From Candidatus Zixiibacteriota bacterium (GTDB lineage: Bacteria > Zixibacteria > MSB-5A5 > JAABVY01 > JAHJOQ01): a stretch of 39,516 bases of DNA. Each line of letters opens with the position of its first letter. The stretch's first letter is position 1. Where the stretch lies: the NCBI GenBank assembly GCA_020053015.1, contig JAGVNY010000171.1, forward strand, positions 1 to 39,516, in the 5' to 3' direction. This document shows, in pieces, positions 9,125-18,098 of the stretch. A model generated the notes under the pieces. It saw only the letters and a program-made list of their open reading frames with translations, made no database searches and was not told where the DNA came from. The position numbers and the translations under genes were made by a program.

Positions 9125-9151
9125 GTCGAAACCACGAGGGTTTCGACCTAC
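9125..9151. repeat. GTAGGTC-tagged palindrome, type A, inverted copy
   Basis: GTCGAAACCACGAGGGTTTC followed by GACCTAC is the reverse-strand orientation of the element at 8963. It lies eight bases from the type B element. Confidence 0.8.
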
Positions 9152-9166
9152 GAAACAACAAAACTG

Positions 9167-9211
9167 GGTCCCGGCTGAAGTTTACCCCGTACTTGATACG
9201 GGGCCGGGATG
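9167..9211. repeat. Nested hairpin between glyA and ilvE
   Basis: An outer arm GTCCCGGC pairs imperfectly with GCCGGGAT and encloses an inner CCCCGTA...TACGGGG hairpin. It lies directly downstream of ilvE and could help end that transcript, but it lacks a clear T-run. Confidence 0.5.
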
Positions 9212-9222
9212 ACGATGTCCAG

Positions 9223-10167
9223 CTATGCCCCTACCGTCGCCTCCGTGTACACGAAGTCGAGCCAGCCGTAGGGATCGTCATGGTCGCCGGCAAGATACTC
9301 GAAAAAGCGATCCTGAATTCGCTTCGTGACCGGGCCTCGCCTGCCGCTGCCAATCACGATCTTGTCGATCATCGATATCGGAGTTATCTCGGCAGCGGAG
9401 CCGGTGAAAAACACTTCGTCCGAAATGTAGAGCGCTTCGCGCGGTATATTGGCCTCTATCACTTTGTAGCCAAGTTCTTCTGCAAGTGTCAGAACTGTGT
9501 TGCGCGTGATGCCGGGCAGAATCGACGCATCGAACGGGGGTGTTAGGACAGCACCGTCGCGCACTATGAAGACATTCTCGCCTGATCCCTCAGAAACGTG
9601 ACCGTTGACATCAAGAGCAATTCCCTCGACACAGCCTCTCGCGATGGCTTCCATCTTAATCAGTTGCGAGTTCATGTAGTTCGCGCCACTCTTAGCCATG
9701 CAGGGCATCGTGTTCGGCGCGATTCGAGCCCACGACGACACGCACACCTCGACGCCGTTCTCCAGAGCAGCGGGGCCGAGATACTTTCCCCACTCCCAAG
9801 CCGCTATGGCGACGTCGATGGGACATGAACCGGGATCGACACCCAGCGAGTGATATCCTCGGTACACGATAGGCCTAATGTAGCATTCGGAAAGCTTGTT
9901 GGCTCTGATGGTCTCCAGAGTAGCATCATAAATGTCCTGGCTCGAGAATGGAATCTGCATCCGGTAAATTTTCGCCGAATCGAAGAGCCGGTCGATGTGA
10001 GCTTTTAGTCTGAATACAGCAGCGCCCCGATTAGTCTTGTAGGCTCTGATACCTTCAAACACGGACGATCCGTAGTGAATGACATGAGACAAAACATGGA
10101 TTCTTGCATCCTTCCAGTCGATCAGACGACCGTTCATCCATATCTGCCCATCACCTTTGAAAGCCAT
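9223..10167 (-). CDS. ilvE: Branched-chain amino acid aminotransferase
   Basis: IlvE is a PLP enzyme (class IV fold) that transaminates Leu, Ile and Val with 2-oxoglutarate. The 314-residue product begins GQIWMNGRLIDWKDARIHVLSH, carries VFEGIRAYKTN, the PLP-lysine region AKSGANYMNSQL, EGSGENVFIV and the cofactor-binding GITRNTVL, all family motifs. An AGGAGG site lies 4 nt before the ATG. It follows two acyl-CoA dehydrogenase genes in the same direction, so here it may feed branched-chain amino acids into degradation rather than only finish their synthesis. Confidence 0.95.
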   Translation of the reverse strand: MAFKGDGQIWMNGRLIDWKDARIHVLSHVIHYGSSVFEGIRAYKTNRGAAVFRLKAHIDRLFDSAKIYRMQIPFSSQDIYDATLETIRANKLSECYIRPIVYRGYHSLGVDPGSCPIDVAIAAWEWGKYLGPAALENGVEVCVSSWARIAPNTMPCMAKSGANYMNSQLIKMEAIARGCVEGIALDVNGHVSEGSGENVFIVRDGAVLTPPFDASILPGITRNTVLTLAEELGYKVIEANIPREALYISDEVFFTGSAAEITPISMIDKIVIGSGRRGPVTKRIQDRFFEYLAGDHDDPYGWLDFVYTEATVGA

Positions 10168-10189
10168 GATGCCTCCTGCCGTTGTCTAT

Positions 10190-11341
10190 TCAAACAGACG
10201 ATACTTCTTTGAAAACTTCGCGCGCTATGACGAGCCGCTGCACCTCCGACGTGCCCTCGCCGATCTCGCACAGTTTCATGTCGCGATAGTAGCGCTCCGC
10301 CGGATACTTCGCGCTGTATCCATCGCCACCCAGAATTTGAATGGCCTGATACGTGCAGAAATTGGCGACCTCCGAAGCATAGACCTTTGCCATCGCGGAT
10401 TGTTTCGTCATTGGCTTGCCGGCGTCTTTCAAGTACGCGGCCCCGTAGACGAGATTACGCGCTGCTTCCACCTGTATGGCCATGTCAGCGACCTTCCATT
10501 GAATCGCCTGGTAGTCGGATATCGGTTTCCCAAAGGTCTTGCGCCGAAGCGCATACTTAGAGGCCAATTCCAGCGCAGCCTGAGCGAGTCCGAGCGCCAT
10601 CGCACCGATAGAAATTCGCCCGCCGTCGAGAGTAATCATGAACTGCTTGAATCCCTGTCCCTCGGGTCCGAGGCGCTGGGATTCATGTAACTTGAGGTCA
10701 TCAAAGTGCAGATATGCCGTATCCGATCCCCGACAGCCGAGCTTGTTCTCCTTCTTGCCGACGGAGAATCCGACCATGCCCTTTTCGAGAATGAACGACG
10801 ATATCCCTTTGACGCCACCTTCGTTGCTTGTTCGGGCAGTTGCAATAGCCACGGTGCAGGGATTGGCAGACGTGATCCAGCATTTCGTGCCGTTGATGAT
10901 GTAGTGATCGCCGCTCTTGACAGCTTTCGATCTAGTTCCGCCTGCGTCCGATCCCGCCTCCGGTTCGGTCAGTCCAAATGCAATCAAGTCGCCCTTTCCA
11001 CAGGCGTTGGGCAGATACTTGCGTCGCTGCTCCTCATTGCCGAATGCGTATATCGGGAATGTGCCGAGGGAGTTGTGAGCGGCGAGTGTCAAGCCGGTTG
11101 AACCGCATACGCGGGAGACTTCTTCGACGACCAGCGCATACTCTGCCTGGCTGTATCCGACGCCGCCGTAGTCCTTTGGTATCAGGCAGCCCCACCATCC
11201 ACGAGAATTGATGAGCGCTTGCACTTCGGGCTTGAACACCTGCTTCTCATCGATTTCTGCCGCATGCGGAGCAATCTTCTCCTCGCAGAATTGCCGGACC
11301 TCCCGTCTGAACTCAGCGAGTTTCTCAAGAATGTCGTACAT
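10190..11341 (-). CDS. Acyl-CoA dehydrogenase (short-chain/butyryl-CoA type)
   Basis: This FAD enzyme makes the alpha,beta double bond of an acyl-CoA and passes electrons to ETF. The 383-residue product has the typical order: N-terminal helices, AFGLTEPEAGSDAGG, the beta domain WITSA, then QAIQILGGDGYSAKYPAERYYRD and EIGEGTSEVQRLVIAR. The Glu before GTSE is at the position of the catalytic base in short- and medium-chain enzymes. Substrate is uncertain; butyryl-, isobutyryl- or 2-methylbutyryl-CoA are all possible. It starts 2 nt after the next acyl-CoA dehydrogenase ends. Confidence 0.93.
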   Translation of the reverse strand: MYDILEKLAEFRREVRQFCEEKIAPHAAEIDEKQVFKPEVQALINSRGWWGCLIPKDYGGVGYSQAEYALVVEEVSRVCGSTGLTLAAHNSLGTFPIYAFGNEEQRRKYLPNACGKGDLIAFGLTEPEAGSDAGGTRSKAVKSGDHYIINGTKCWITSANPCTVAIATARTSNEGGVKGISSFILEKGMVGFSVGKKENKLGCRGSDTAYLHFDDLKLHESQRLGPEGQGFKQFMITLDGGRISIGAMALGLAQAALELASKYALRRKTFGKPISDYQAIQWKVADMAIQVEAARNLVYGAAYLKDAGKPMTKQSAMAKVYASEVANFCTYQAIQILGGDGYSAKYPAERYYRDMKLCEIGEGTSEVQRLVIAREVFKEVSSV

Positions 11342-11343
11342 TG

Positions 11344-12486
11344 TCAGTCCTTAAGTATATCTCTTGATATGACTATCCGCTGCGCTTCCGAGGTCCCCTC
11401 GTAAATCTCTGTCACGCGAGCATCTCTGAAATAGCGCTCGACCGGATACTCTTTGACATAACCGTAACCACCATGGATTTGAACAGCTTGGTTAGCGACG
11501 AAGTTCGCCGTTTCGGATGCGAATAGCTTCGCCATCGACGTCTCCTTGTCGAAACGGCCGGGAGCGCCTGCAAGGACGGCGGCACGGTACGTCAAGAGTC
11601 GCGAGGCATCGATCTTCATCGCCATGTCAGCAAGCTTGAACTGAATCGCCTGGAAGTTGCAGATCGCTTGTCCGAACTGCTTGCGAGTTTTGGAGTACGA
11701 CACCGCTTCTTCGAATGCCGCTTCTGCAATGCCGATTGACTGAGCTGCCACTCCAATACGTCCGCCCGCAAGAAGTGACAGAGCGATCTTGAATCCCTTT
11801 CCTTCTTCTCCAAGAAGACTGCTCTTGGGTACTTTTGCATCGATGAAAGAAACTTCGCGCGTATCGGAGCACTTCAGGCCCATCTTCTTCTCCGGGGCGC
11901 CGAGTGACATTCCGTCGATTCCGGGCTCCACGAGCAGGCATGACACTCCCTTCGAACCAGCTTCTGGATTCGTGAGGGCAAACACGACGAATATCTTCGC
12001 TAACTTGGCGGTCGAGACCCAGCTCTTCGTGCCGTTGAGAACGTAGCAGTCACCCATGGAAACTGCCTGCGTCTTGATCGAGCCAGCATCGGTGCCTGCG
12101 TCCGGTTCGGTGAGGCAGTACGAACTGAGGTATTCGCCGGTAGCAAGCTTCGGCAGATACTTCTTCTTCTGATCTTCAGTTCCGTAAATAGCGAGCGCTT
12201 TCTCGACCAGCGAATTATGCACTGAGAGAGTGATCGCAAGTCCTGCACAGGCTTTTCCGATTTCCTCGATTGCCAATACGTAGCTGAGAGTGTCAACCGC
12301 GAGTCCGCCGTATTCTTCAGGCGCGAGCAACCCGAAATAGCCGAGTTCTCCCGCTTCGGCGAGAAGATCGTCGGGCATGTGCCCCTCGGCATCCATCTCC
12401 TCGGCTATCGGTTTAACGCGCTTGATGGCAAATTCTCGCGCTGCGTCGCGCATCATCTTCTGGTCGTCATTCAACTCAAAATCCAT
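11344..12486 (-). CDS. Acyl-CoA dehydrogenase (short-chain/butyryl-CoA type), second copy
   Basis: The 380-residue product shows YCLTEPDAGTDAGS, WVSTAK, the FAD-contacting RKQFGQAICNFQAIQFKLAD, QIHGGYGYVKEYPVERYFRD and EIYEGTSEAQRIVISR, with the catalytic Glu in the canonical YEGTSE setting. It is clearly diverged from the neighbouring dehydrogenase, so the two likely differ in substrate, for example straight- versus branched-chain acyl-CoA. It sits between hbd and the other dehydrogenase in a tightly spaced operon. No ETF genes are present in the window. Confidence 0.94.
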   Translation of the reverse strand: MDFELNDDQKMMRDAAREFAIKRVKPIAEEMDAEGHMPDDLLAEAGELGYFGLLAPEEYGGLAVDTLSYVLAIEEIGKACAGLAITLSVHNSLVEKALAIYGTEDQKKKYLPKLATGEYLSSYCLTEPDAGTDAGSIKTQAVSMGDCYVLNGTKSWVSTAKLAKIFVVFALTNPEAGSKGVSCLLVEPGIDGMSLGAPEKKMGLKCSDTREVSFIDAKVPKSSLLGEEGKGFKIALSLLAGGRIGVAAQSIGIAEAAFEEAVSYSKTRKQFGQAICNFQAIQFKLADMAMKIDASRLLTYRAAVLAGAPGRFDKETSMAKLFASETANFVANQAVQIHGGYGYVKEYPVERYFRDARVTEIYEGTSEAQRIVISRDILKD

Positions 12487-12495
12487 CTCTATACC

Positions 12496-13350
12496 TCATG
12501 CCTGACTCGTGTAGTCGTAGAACCCTCTGCCGCTCTTGCGTCCGAGATATCCGGCCTCGACCATCTTGCGCAGCAGTGGACACGGGCGATACTTCGGATC
12601 GCCGAGTCCTTCGTGCATGACCTCGAGAATCGCGAGACAGACGTCGAGCCCGATGAAATCGGCCAGCGTCAGCGGCCCCATAGGATGTGCCATGCCCAGC
12701 TTCATCACTGTGTCGATAGCTTCCTTCGTCGCCACCCCTTCAAACAAGGCGTATACCGCTTCGTTAATCATAGGAAGCAGGATTCTGTTGGCGACAAAAC
12801 CAGGATAGTCGTTGACCTCAACCGGTGTCTTGCCGAGTTTCTTTGCGGTTTCGTCGACCAGTTTGTACGTCTCGTTTGAAGTTGCCACGCCGCGAATGAC
12901 TTCAACCAGCTTCATCATCGGCACCGGATTCATGAAGTGCATTCCGATGACTTTGTCCGGACGTTTTGTGGCGCTCGCAAGCTTGGTAATGGGCAGCGAT
13001 GAGGTGTTCGAGGCAAGTATCACATCCGGCCTGCATGCGGCGTCGAGCTTCTTAAACAACTCTATCTTAGTCTCGAAATGCTCGGTGGCGGCTTCGACCA
13101 CGAGGTCAGCTTTACCGGCGTCGGCAAGATCGACAGAAAACGAAATGTTGGCCAATGCCTCATCCATCTTGGCCTGCGTGATCTTCTCCTTTGCAAGCTC
13201 GCGCCCCATGTTCTTCTTGATAGTATCGCGGGCGCGATCGACGAACTCCTGCTTTATGTCGATCATGATAACTTTGAAGCCGTTTTGAGAAAAGACGTGC
13301 GCGATACCGTTTCCCATCGTACCCGCGCCGATTACAGCTACTGTATTCAT
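12496..13350 (-). CDS. hbd: 3-hydroxybutyryl-CoA dehydrogenase
   Basis: This enzyme reversibly oxidises 3-hydroxybutyryl-CoA to acetoacetyl-CoA with NAD(P). The 284-residue product has the Rossmann motif [10 protein letters not shown] at the N-terminus, [24 protein letters not shown], and the signature [17 protein letters not shown] with the catalytic His, then a C-terminal dimerisation domain with [16 protein letters not shown] and [11 protein letters not shown]. Size and order match stand-alone Hbd/PaaH proteins. It lies between thiolase and acyl-CoA dehydrogenase genes; a crotonase is missing here but one exists at 20223. Confidence 0.96.
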   Translation of the reverse strand: MNTVAVIGAGTMGNGIAHVFSQNGFKVIMIDIKQEFVDRARDTIKKNMGRELAKEKITQAKMDEALANISFSVDLADAGKADLVVEAATEHFETKIELFKKLDAACRPDVILASNTSSLPITKLASATKRPDKVIGMHFMNPVPMMKLVEVIRGVATSNETYKLVDETAKKLGKTPVEVNDYPGFVANRILLPMINEAVYALFEGVATKEAIDTVMKLGMAHPMGPLTLADFIGLDVCLAILEVMHEGLGDPKYRPCPLLRKMVEAGYLGRKSGRGFYDYTSQA

Positions 13351-13390
13351 TCCTCTACTCCCAATGTACTGGTTCTTCCGTTTGTTCTGT

Positions 13391-14578
13391 CTACATCAGC
13401 TCAATGGACATGGCAACTGCGTTGCCGCCGCCAAGACACAATGTCGCGAGACCGGTCTTCAGTCCTCTGTCTTTCAGTGCGTATATAAGAGTTGCGACTA
13501 CCCTCGCGCCGGATGCTCCGATCGGGTGTCCGAGAGCGACTGCTCCCCCGTGCACGTTTACTCGCGACCAGTCCCAGCCGAGCTCTTTGCCGTCGGCGAG
13601 AGCCTGGACGGAGAAAGCCTCGTTGGCTTCGATCAGATCGAAGTAGTCTATGTCGACATTCATCTTCTTCATCAGCTTGCGCACAGCGTAAATCGGCGAG
13701 AAGAATATGTCTTTCGGATCGACGCCTGCAGCAGAATAGCCAGTGATCTTTGCGAGAGGCTTCAGCCCATTTGTTTCTGCATAGCCGAGAGAGGTTACGA
13801 CGAGCGCCGCCGCGCCGTCATTGAGCCCGGGTGCGTTTCCTGCGGTGACCGTACCATCTTTCTGGAAAGCCGGACGCAACTTGGTGAGGCTGTCGACCGT
13901 TGTGTCGGCTCTCGGGCATTCGTCCTTCCTATATAGCACAGGGTCGCCCTTCTTCTGCGGGATTGCAACCGGAAATATCTCGTTGTTGAATTTGCCCGCT
14001 TCCTGCGCGGCTATCGCCTTCCGATGGGAATTGTAGGCGTATTCATCCTGCTCCTCGCGGGAGATGCTCGCTTTAGCAGCGGTGAGCTCCGCAGCGCTGC
14101 CCATGTGCCAGTTGTTGAAAGAGTCCCACAATCCGTCATAAACCATGAGGTCGATTAGCTTCTTGTCGCCGAACTTCAGCCCAGCTTTGGCGCCGTGGAG
14201 CGCGTATGGCGTCCCTGACATCGACTCCATGCCGCCAACAACATAGCAGTCTCCGTCGCCCGCCTTGACGGAAGCAGCGGCCATCATTGCGGCCTTGAGG
14301 CCAGAACCGCAAACCTTGTTGATCGTGAGAGCGACGACCTCGGGAGGCACACCCGCCCCGATGCTGGCTTGCCGCGCAGGCGCCTGTCCGCAGCCGCCCT
14401 GCACCACCTGGCCCATAATCACTTCGTCTATCGTTGCGGGATCTATGCCGGCGCGTTTCACAGCTTCTTTAATCGCTAAGGCGCCGAGTTGAGTTGCCGA
14501 GAAACCGGACAGCGAGCCGAGGAAATTGCCGATCGCGGTTCTGCATGCTGATACGATGACTGGCTGGGGTCTGTCCAT
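13391..14578 (-). CDS. Acetyl-CoA C-acetyltransferase (thiolase II)
   Basis: This thiolase reversibly condenses two acetyl-CoA to acetoacetyl-CoA or cleaves 3-ketoacyl-CoA. The 395-residue product carries the acyl-accepting Cys in [21 protein letters not shown], the [12 protein letters not shown] histidine motif and the terminal [10 protein letters not shown] cysteine. A GGAGG site lies 7 nt before the ATG. It is the first gene of the operon thiolase-hbd-ACAD-ACAD-ilvE, transcribed divergently from hppA. Confidence 0.96.
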   Translation of the reverse strand: MDRPQPVIVSACRTAIGNFLGSLSGFSATQLGALAIKEAVKRAGIDPATIDEVIMGQVVQGGCGQAPARQASIGAGVPPEVVALTINKVCGSGLKAAMMAAASVKAGDGDCYVVGGMESMSGTPYALHGAKAGLKFGDKKLIDLMVYDGLWDSFNNWHMGSAAELTAAKASISREEQDEYAYNSHRKAIAAQEAGKFNNEIFPVAIPQKKGDPVLYRKDECPRADTTVDSLTKLRPAFQKDGTVTAGNAPGLNDGAAALVVTSLGYAETNGLKPLAKITGYSAAGVDPKDIFFSPIYAVRKLMKKMNVDIDYFDLIEANEAFSVQALADGKELGWDWSRVNVHGGAVALGHPIGASGARVVATLIYALKDRGLKTGLATLCLGGGNAVAMSIELM

Positions 14579-15215
14579 TCTTGTTCCTCCGTGAAAGATA
14601 TAGATTTATTACTGACTTGCGTTCTTCATCAACACATTACTCTCAGCTCGTGAAATATGTAACAAGTAGCGCCACAATTTAACATCTCGGTATCACCACC
14701 GCAAACAGAAAAAGGCCACCGATCGGCGGACGAAGCGGTAGTAATGTGAGGAATTGAAATGACCACGTGGGCGAACTGACTTCCAGCCGTGCAAAAGCAA
14801 ACGGCGATCCGTTCGATGACCGATTGATTGAACTGGAGGACTCTCTGTTTTTCAGCAGAAGGAGACTCAGCTGATGGGTTGCCTTCGCCAGGTAAGACCT
14901 TAGCGCTAACTCGAGCTTCGCCAGCCATTCAGTTCTGGTGTCCACGACCCGGAGCTTGTGACAATGGTATCAAACACTTCTGACCCTGGGAATGAGCTGC
15001 AGGTGTAACTGGCAGTGTCACAATGTATTGCAATCGTCCCTGGGCGAGCCGCAGACGAGGGAGCAAGAAACATGGCAGGATCATTGCAAGAACTTCTTGC
15101 CGAATCATTTAGAACTTAGTATGTTCACACACCGCATTGAGCGGTCAGGAACGAAGAGAGAGATGCTTTGCGAATAACGTTCGGTAACCTTCATGCAGCG
15201 GAGGATCTAAGGGAT
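14579..15215. other. Divergent intergenic region between thiolase and hppA (no supported gene)
   Basis: These 637 bases separate two divergent genes and should hold both promoters. Overlapping minus-strand ORFs of 88 and 99 residues (14629-14945) lack any recognisable domain, run in two frames over the same bases and have no convincing ribosome-binding site. A small palindrome GCAAGAACTTCTTGC lies near 15086. I see no clear tRNA, riboswitch or terminator here. Confidence 0.6.
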
Positions 15216-17714
15216 ATGGACAAACGCACATCAGCAAATCCGTGGATCGCTTCTAAGAAGTGGATGCAAATCGCTGGAGTCATTGCGATGATCGCGCTTA
15301 TGGCATCGCCGGCGATCGCCAGCGAAGCCGACATCGTAGTACCTGATTTGGACACCGGGAGCTTCTTCGGAATGACCGGCCACAACCTTCTTCTCGGAGG
15401 CATTGTGGTCTGCTTGCTCGGAATGCTCTTTGGTTGGATTGCATACAAGGGTATTGAGAAGCTACCAGTTCACAAGGCGATGCGCGACGTCTCTGAACTG
15501 ATTTATGAGACTTGCAAGACTTATCTCTTCGCTCAGGGCAAATTTATCATGCTGCTCTGGGTGTTTGTCGGCGCAATCACCGTGGTCTATTTTGGATGGC
15601 TGCGTCCGGTTGGATTCGGCAATCTGCTGGTTATCTTGCTCTTCAGTCTCATCGGCATCAGTGGCAGCTATACGGTCGCGTGGTTTGGAATACGGATTAA
15701 CACATTTGCGAACTCGCGGTCTGCATTCGCAAGTCTCACGGGAGTTCCTTATCCCACATACTCGATTCCACTGCGTGCCGGCATCAGCGTGGGGACGCTT
15801 CTGATTTCGATCGAGCTAATCATAATGCTGGCCATCCTGTTGTTTATTCCCGGCAGTCTTGCGGGCTACTGCTTTATCGGATTCGCGGTCGGCGAATCGC
15901 TGGGTGCAGCTGCGCTCAGAATCGCCGGTGGCATATTTACCAAGATCGCTGACATTGGCTCCGACCTGATGAAGATTGTCTTCAATATCAAAGAGGACGA
16001 TGCTCGCAATCCGGGTGTCATCGCCGATTGCACTGGCGATAATGCCGGAGATTCGGTGGGACCCACGGCTGACGGATTCGAGACATATGGCGTGACGGGA
16101 GTTGCGCTGATCACCTTCATTCTTCTTGCGGTCAAAGAGCAACCGATCCAGGTCCAGTTGCTCGTTTGGATCTTCGTGATGCGTGTGATGATGATCGTAA
16201 CGAGCATAGGCTCATACTGGGTCAACAGCATAATCGCGAAAGCTCGCTACGGAACGGCCAAGAGCTTCAATTTCGAAGCGCCGCTCACATCGCTCGTATG
16301 GATCACGTCGATCGTTTCGATCTTCGTTACCTATCTCGCATCTTATCTTATGATACCGGAGCTCGGAGACGGGACTCTTTGGTGGAAGCTTGCGACAATC
16401 ATCAGCTGCGGTACTCTTGCGGGTGCACTGATTCCGGAGCTCGTCAAAGTGTTCACGTCCGTCAAATCGCGACACGTGAAGGAGGTCGTCACCGCGGCCC
16501 GTGAAGGCGGAGCATCGCTGAACATTCTTTCAGGCCTTGTCGCAGGCAATTTCAGCGCATACTGGATGGGAATGGCGATCATCATCCTGATGAGCATTGC
16601 CTGGGGAGTGAGCACTTCCGGACTGGGTGGCATAATGGCAGCTGCGCCGGTGTTTGCTTTCGGTCTGGTGGCTTTCGGTTTTCTCGGCATGGGGCCAGTA
16701 ACGATCGCGGTGGACTCTTATGGGCCTGTGACCGATAATGCGCAGTCCGTGTACGAGCTTTCCATGATTGAAACCCTTCCCGGGATTAAGGGAGAGATCA
16801 AGAAGGATTTCGGATTTGAACCAAACTTTGACACGGCAAAAGCTTACCTCGAGGAGAATGACGGCGCCGGGAACACGTTTAAGGCGACGGCAAAGCCGGT
16901 GCTGATCGGTACTGCTGTCGTTGGTGCAACCACGCTGGTTTTCTCTATCATACTTCTCCTTTCGCAGAAGGCGGCCGGTGTAGTTGGATCGCATCTGACT
17001 CTCGCGGAGATCTCAGACGTGCTCGCCCAGGCCGGTTATCAGTTCTCGATTCTGAACGCCCCCTTCCTACTCGGCCTGATCGCGGGCGGCGCGGTGATTT
17101 ACTGGTTCACAGGCGCTTCGATGCAGGCGGTTTCTACAGGCGCTTACCGTGCGGTTGAATTCATCAAGGCGAACATCAAGCTCGACTCGGAGGTCACCAA
17201 GGCATCAATCAAGGACAGCAAGCGTGTCGTGGAAATCTGTACCCAATACGCTCAGAAGGGTATGTTGAACATATTCATTACGGTGTTCTTCACGACGCTT
17301 GCGTTCGCGTGCGTTAACTCGTACTTCTTCATCGGGTATCTGATCTCGATAGCGATATTCGGTCTCTATCAGGCGTTCTTCATGGCGAATGCCGGAGGCG
17401 CATGGGACAACGCGAAGAAGATCGTCGAGACAGAACTTCGCGAAAAGGGCACTCCGCTTCACGCCGCGACGGTCGTCGGCGACACAGTTGGTGATCCATT
17501 CAAGGATACATCGTCGGTTGCAATGAACCCGGTCATCAAGTTCACGACTCTGTTCGGAGTGTTGGCAGTGGAGCTGGCAATCGAGTTGCCGCAGAACACA
17601 AGGTTGATCTTGGCCGCTCTGTTCTTTGCGGTTGCGGTCATATTCGTTTACAGGTCGTTCTACAAGATGCGCATCAAAGGCGACGAGAAGGCGGCAGCCA
17701 GACACGCGCATTAG
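15216..17714 (+). CDS. hppA: Membrane-bound proton-translocating pyrophosphatase
   Basis: HppA hydrolyses pyrophosphate and pumps H+ (in some members Na+) across the membrane. From the ATG at 15216, preceded by GGAGG, the product is about 832 residues with many membrane helices and a signal-like first span ending ASPAIAS. Catalytic motifs are recognisable: KIADIGSDLMK, EDDARNPGVIAD, DNAGDSVGPTADGFETYG, DSYGPVTDN, and GGAWDNAKK with VVGDTVGDPFKDTS. In the GNTFKATAK segment the K suggests the K+-independent subfamily. The canonical D-x7-K-x-E motif looks altered. It is the only confident plus-strand gene, lying between two acyl-CoA operons. Confidence 0.94.
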   Translation: MDKRTSANPWIASKKWMQIAGVIAMIALMASPAIASEADIVVPDLDTGSFFGMTGHNLLLGGIVVCLLGMLFGWIAYKGIEKLPVHKAMRDVSELIYETCKTYLFAQGKFIMLLWVFVGAITVVYFGWLRPVGFGNLLVILLFSLIGISGSYTVAWFGIRINTFANSRSAFASLTGVPYPTYSIPLRAGISVGTLLISIELIIMLAILLFIPGSLAGYCFIGFAVGESLGAAALRIAGGIFTKIADIGSDLMKIVFNIKEDDARNPGVIADCTGDNAGDSVGPTADGFETYGVTGVALITFILLAVKEQPIQVQLLVWIFVMRVMMIVTSIGSYWVNSIIAKARYGTAKSFNFEAPLTSLVWITSIVSIFVTYLASYLMIPELGDGTLWWKLATIISCGTLAGALIPELVKVFTSVKSRHVKEVVTAAREGGASLNILSGLVAGNFSAYWMGMAIIILMSIAWGVSTSGLGGIMAAAPVFAFGLVAFGFLGMGPVTIAVDSYGPVTDNAQSVYELSMIETLPGIKGEIKKDFGFEPNFDTAKAYLEENDGAGNTFKATAKPVLIGTAVVGATTLVFSIILLLSQKAAGVVGSHLTLAEISDVLAQAGYQFSILNAPFLLGLIAGGAVIYWFTGASMQAVSTGAYRAVEFIKANIKLDSEVTKASIKDSKRVVEICTQYAQKGMLNIFITVFFTTLAFACVNSYFFIGYLISIAIFGLYQAFFMANAGGAWDNAKKIVETELREKGTPLHAATVVGDTVGDPFKDTSSVAMNPVIKFTTLFGVLAVELAIELPQNTRLILAALFFAVAVIFVYRSFYKMRIKGDEKAAARHAH

Positions 17715-17718
17715 ACCA

Positions 17719-17745
17719 GTAGGTCAATCCCTGTCCGGGATTGAC
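17719..17745. repeat. GTAGGTC-tagged palindrome just past hppA; possible terminator
   Basis: GTAGGTCAATCCC-TGTC-CGGGATTGAC forms a 9-bp stem starting four bases after the hppA stop codon and is followed by TCTTT. It shares the GTAGGTC tag with other repeats but has its own stem sequence. It may terminate hppA, though the T-run is weak. Confidence 0.6.
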
Positions 17746-17759
17746 TCTTTGAATTAGAA

Positions 17760-17788
17760 GTGTCAAGCCTCAAGAAGGCTTGACCTAC
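17760..17788. repeat. GACCTAC-tagged palindrome (GTCAAGCCT/AGGCTTGAC)
   Basis: A 9-bp stem ends in the shared GACCTAC tag. It lies 15 nt after the previous palindrome and has a different stem sequence, showing that the tag is conserved while the arms vary. Confidence 0.65.
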
Positions 17789-17795
17789 AAACCAG

Positions 17796-17829
17796 AATCT
17801 CGCAATCCGCCACGACGGGTTGCGAGATT
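17796..17829. repeat. Hairpin AATCTCGCAA/TTGCGAGATT
   Basis: A perfect 10-bp stem with a 14-nt loop is followed by TGTTTTGG. It could act as a second terminator downstream of hppA. It lacks the GTAGGTC tag. Confidence 0.6.
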
Positions 17830-17845
17830 TGTTTTGGGGAGTGAG

Positions 17846-17872
17846 GTAGGTCGAAACCCTCGTGGTTTCGAC
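17846..17872. repeat. GTAGGTC-tagged palindrome, type A
   Basis: GTAGGTCGAAACCCTCGTGG followed by TTTCGAC matches the element at 8963 except in the loop. Confidence 0.8.
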
Positions 17873-17920
17873 TCCCTTGATGTCATCGCGGCAAAAGCTG
17901 GGATCCAGATGGATGCGGAC

Positions 17921-17972
17921 GTAGCACGGGCGTCTCGCCCGTGAACGATCATAGTCCAGACGACTATGCTAC
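17921..17972. repeat. Three-way-junction-like palindrome
   Basis: The outer GTAGC pairs with GCTAC and encloses two perfect inner hairpins, CACGGGC/GCCCGTG and CATAGTC/GACTATG, giving a cruciform-like fold of 52 nt. It is unlike the simpler palindromes around it. Confidence 0.6.
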
Positions 17973-17984
17973 TTGAAAGGCGTA

Positions 17985-18012
17985 GTCAGGCACGCGGGGA
18001 GCGTGACCTACC
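17985..18012. repeat. GACCTAC-tagged imperfect palindrome
   Basis: GTCAGGCACGC...GCGTGACCTAC forms a bulged stem ending in the common tag. It is one of several elements filling the gap between hppA and the biotin carrier gene. Confidence 0.5.
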
Positions 18013-18037
18013 TCAGTGCACGATATGTCGTGGCAAT

Positions 18038-18084
18038 GTGTCGGGTTTCTCTTCCGTCCTCGACGGCATCGGAACCCGACCTAC
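18038..18084. repeat. GACCTAC-tagged palindrome, type B (47 nt)
   Basis: It begins GTGTCGGGTTTC and ends GGAACCCGACCTAC, the same ends and length as the element at 9071. The inner hairpin here is CCGTC CTC GACGG instead of TGCGC TTC GCGCA, so the inner arms have changed together. Confidence 0.85.
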
Positions 18085-18098
18085 TTTGCTAATTTGTA

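Noticed and set aside
8864-9546. Plus-strand ORFs with peptides such as RSRNHEGFD between glyA and ilvE
   Set aside because: They are translations of the palindromic repeats and the antisense of ilvE; the same peptide pattern appears wherever type A elements occur.
13391-14578. Idea that this thiolase belongs to the HMG-CoA trio
   Set aside because: It is of the classical thiolase II type and lies in a separate operon; the trio has its own SCP-x-type thiolase at 23043.
14629-14945. Two overlapping minus-strand ORFs between thiolase and hppA
   Set aside because: Different frames over the same bases, no domain, no convincing ribosome-binding site.
17719-18084. Possible CRISPR array
   Set aside because: The repeats differ in sequence, are palindromic over their full length and lack regular unique spacers; no cas genes are present.
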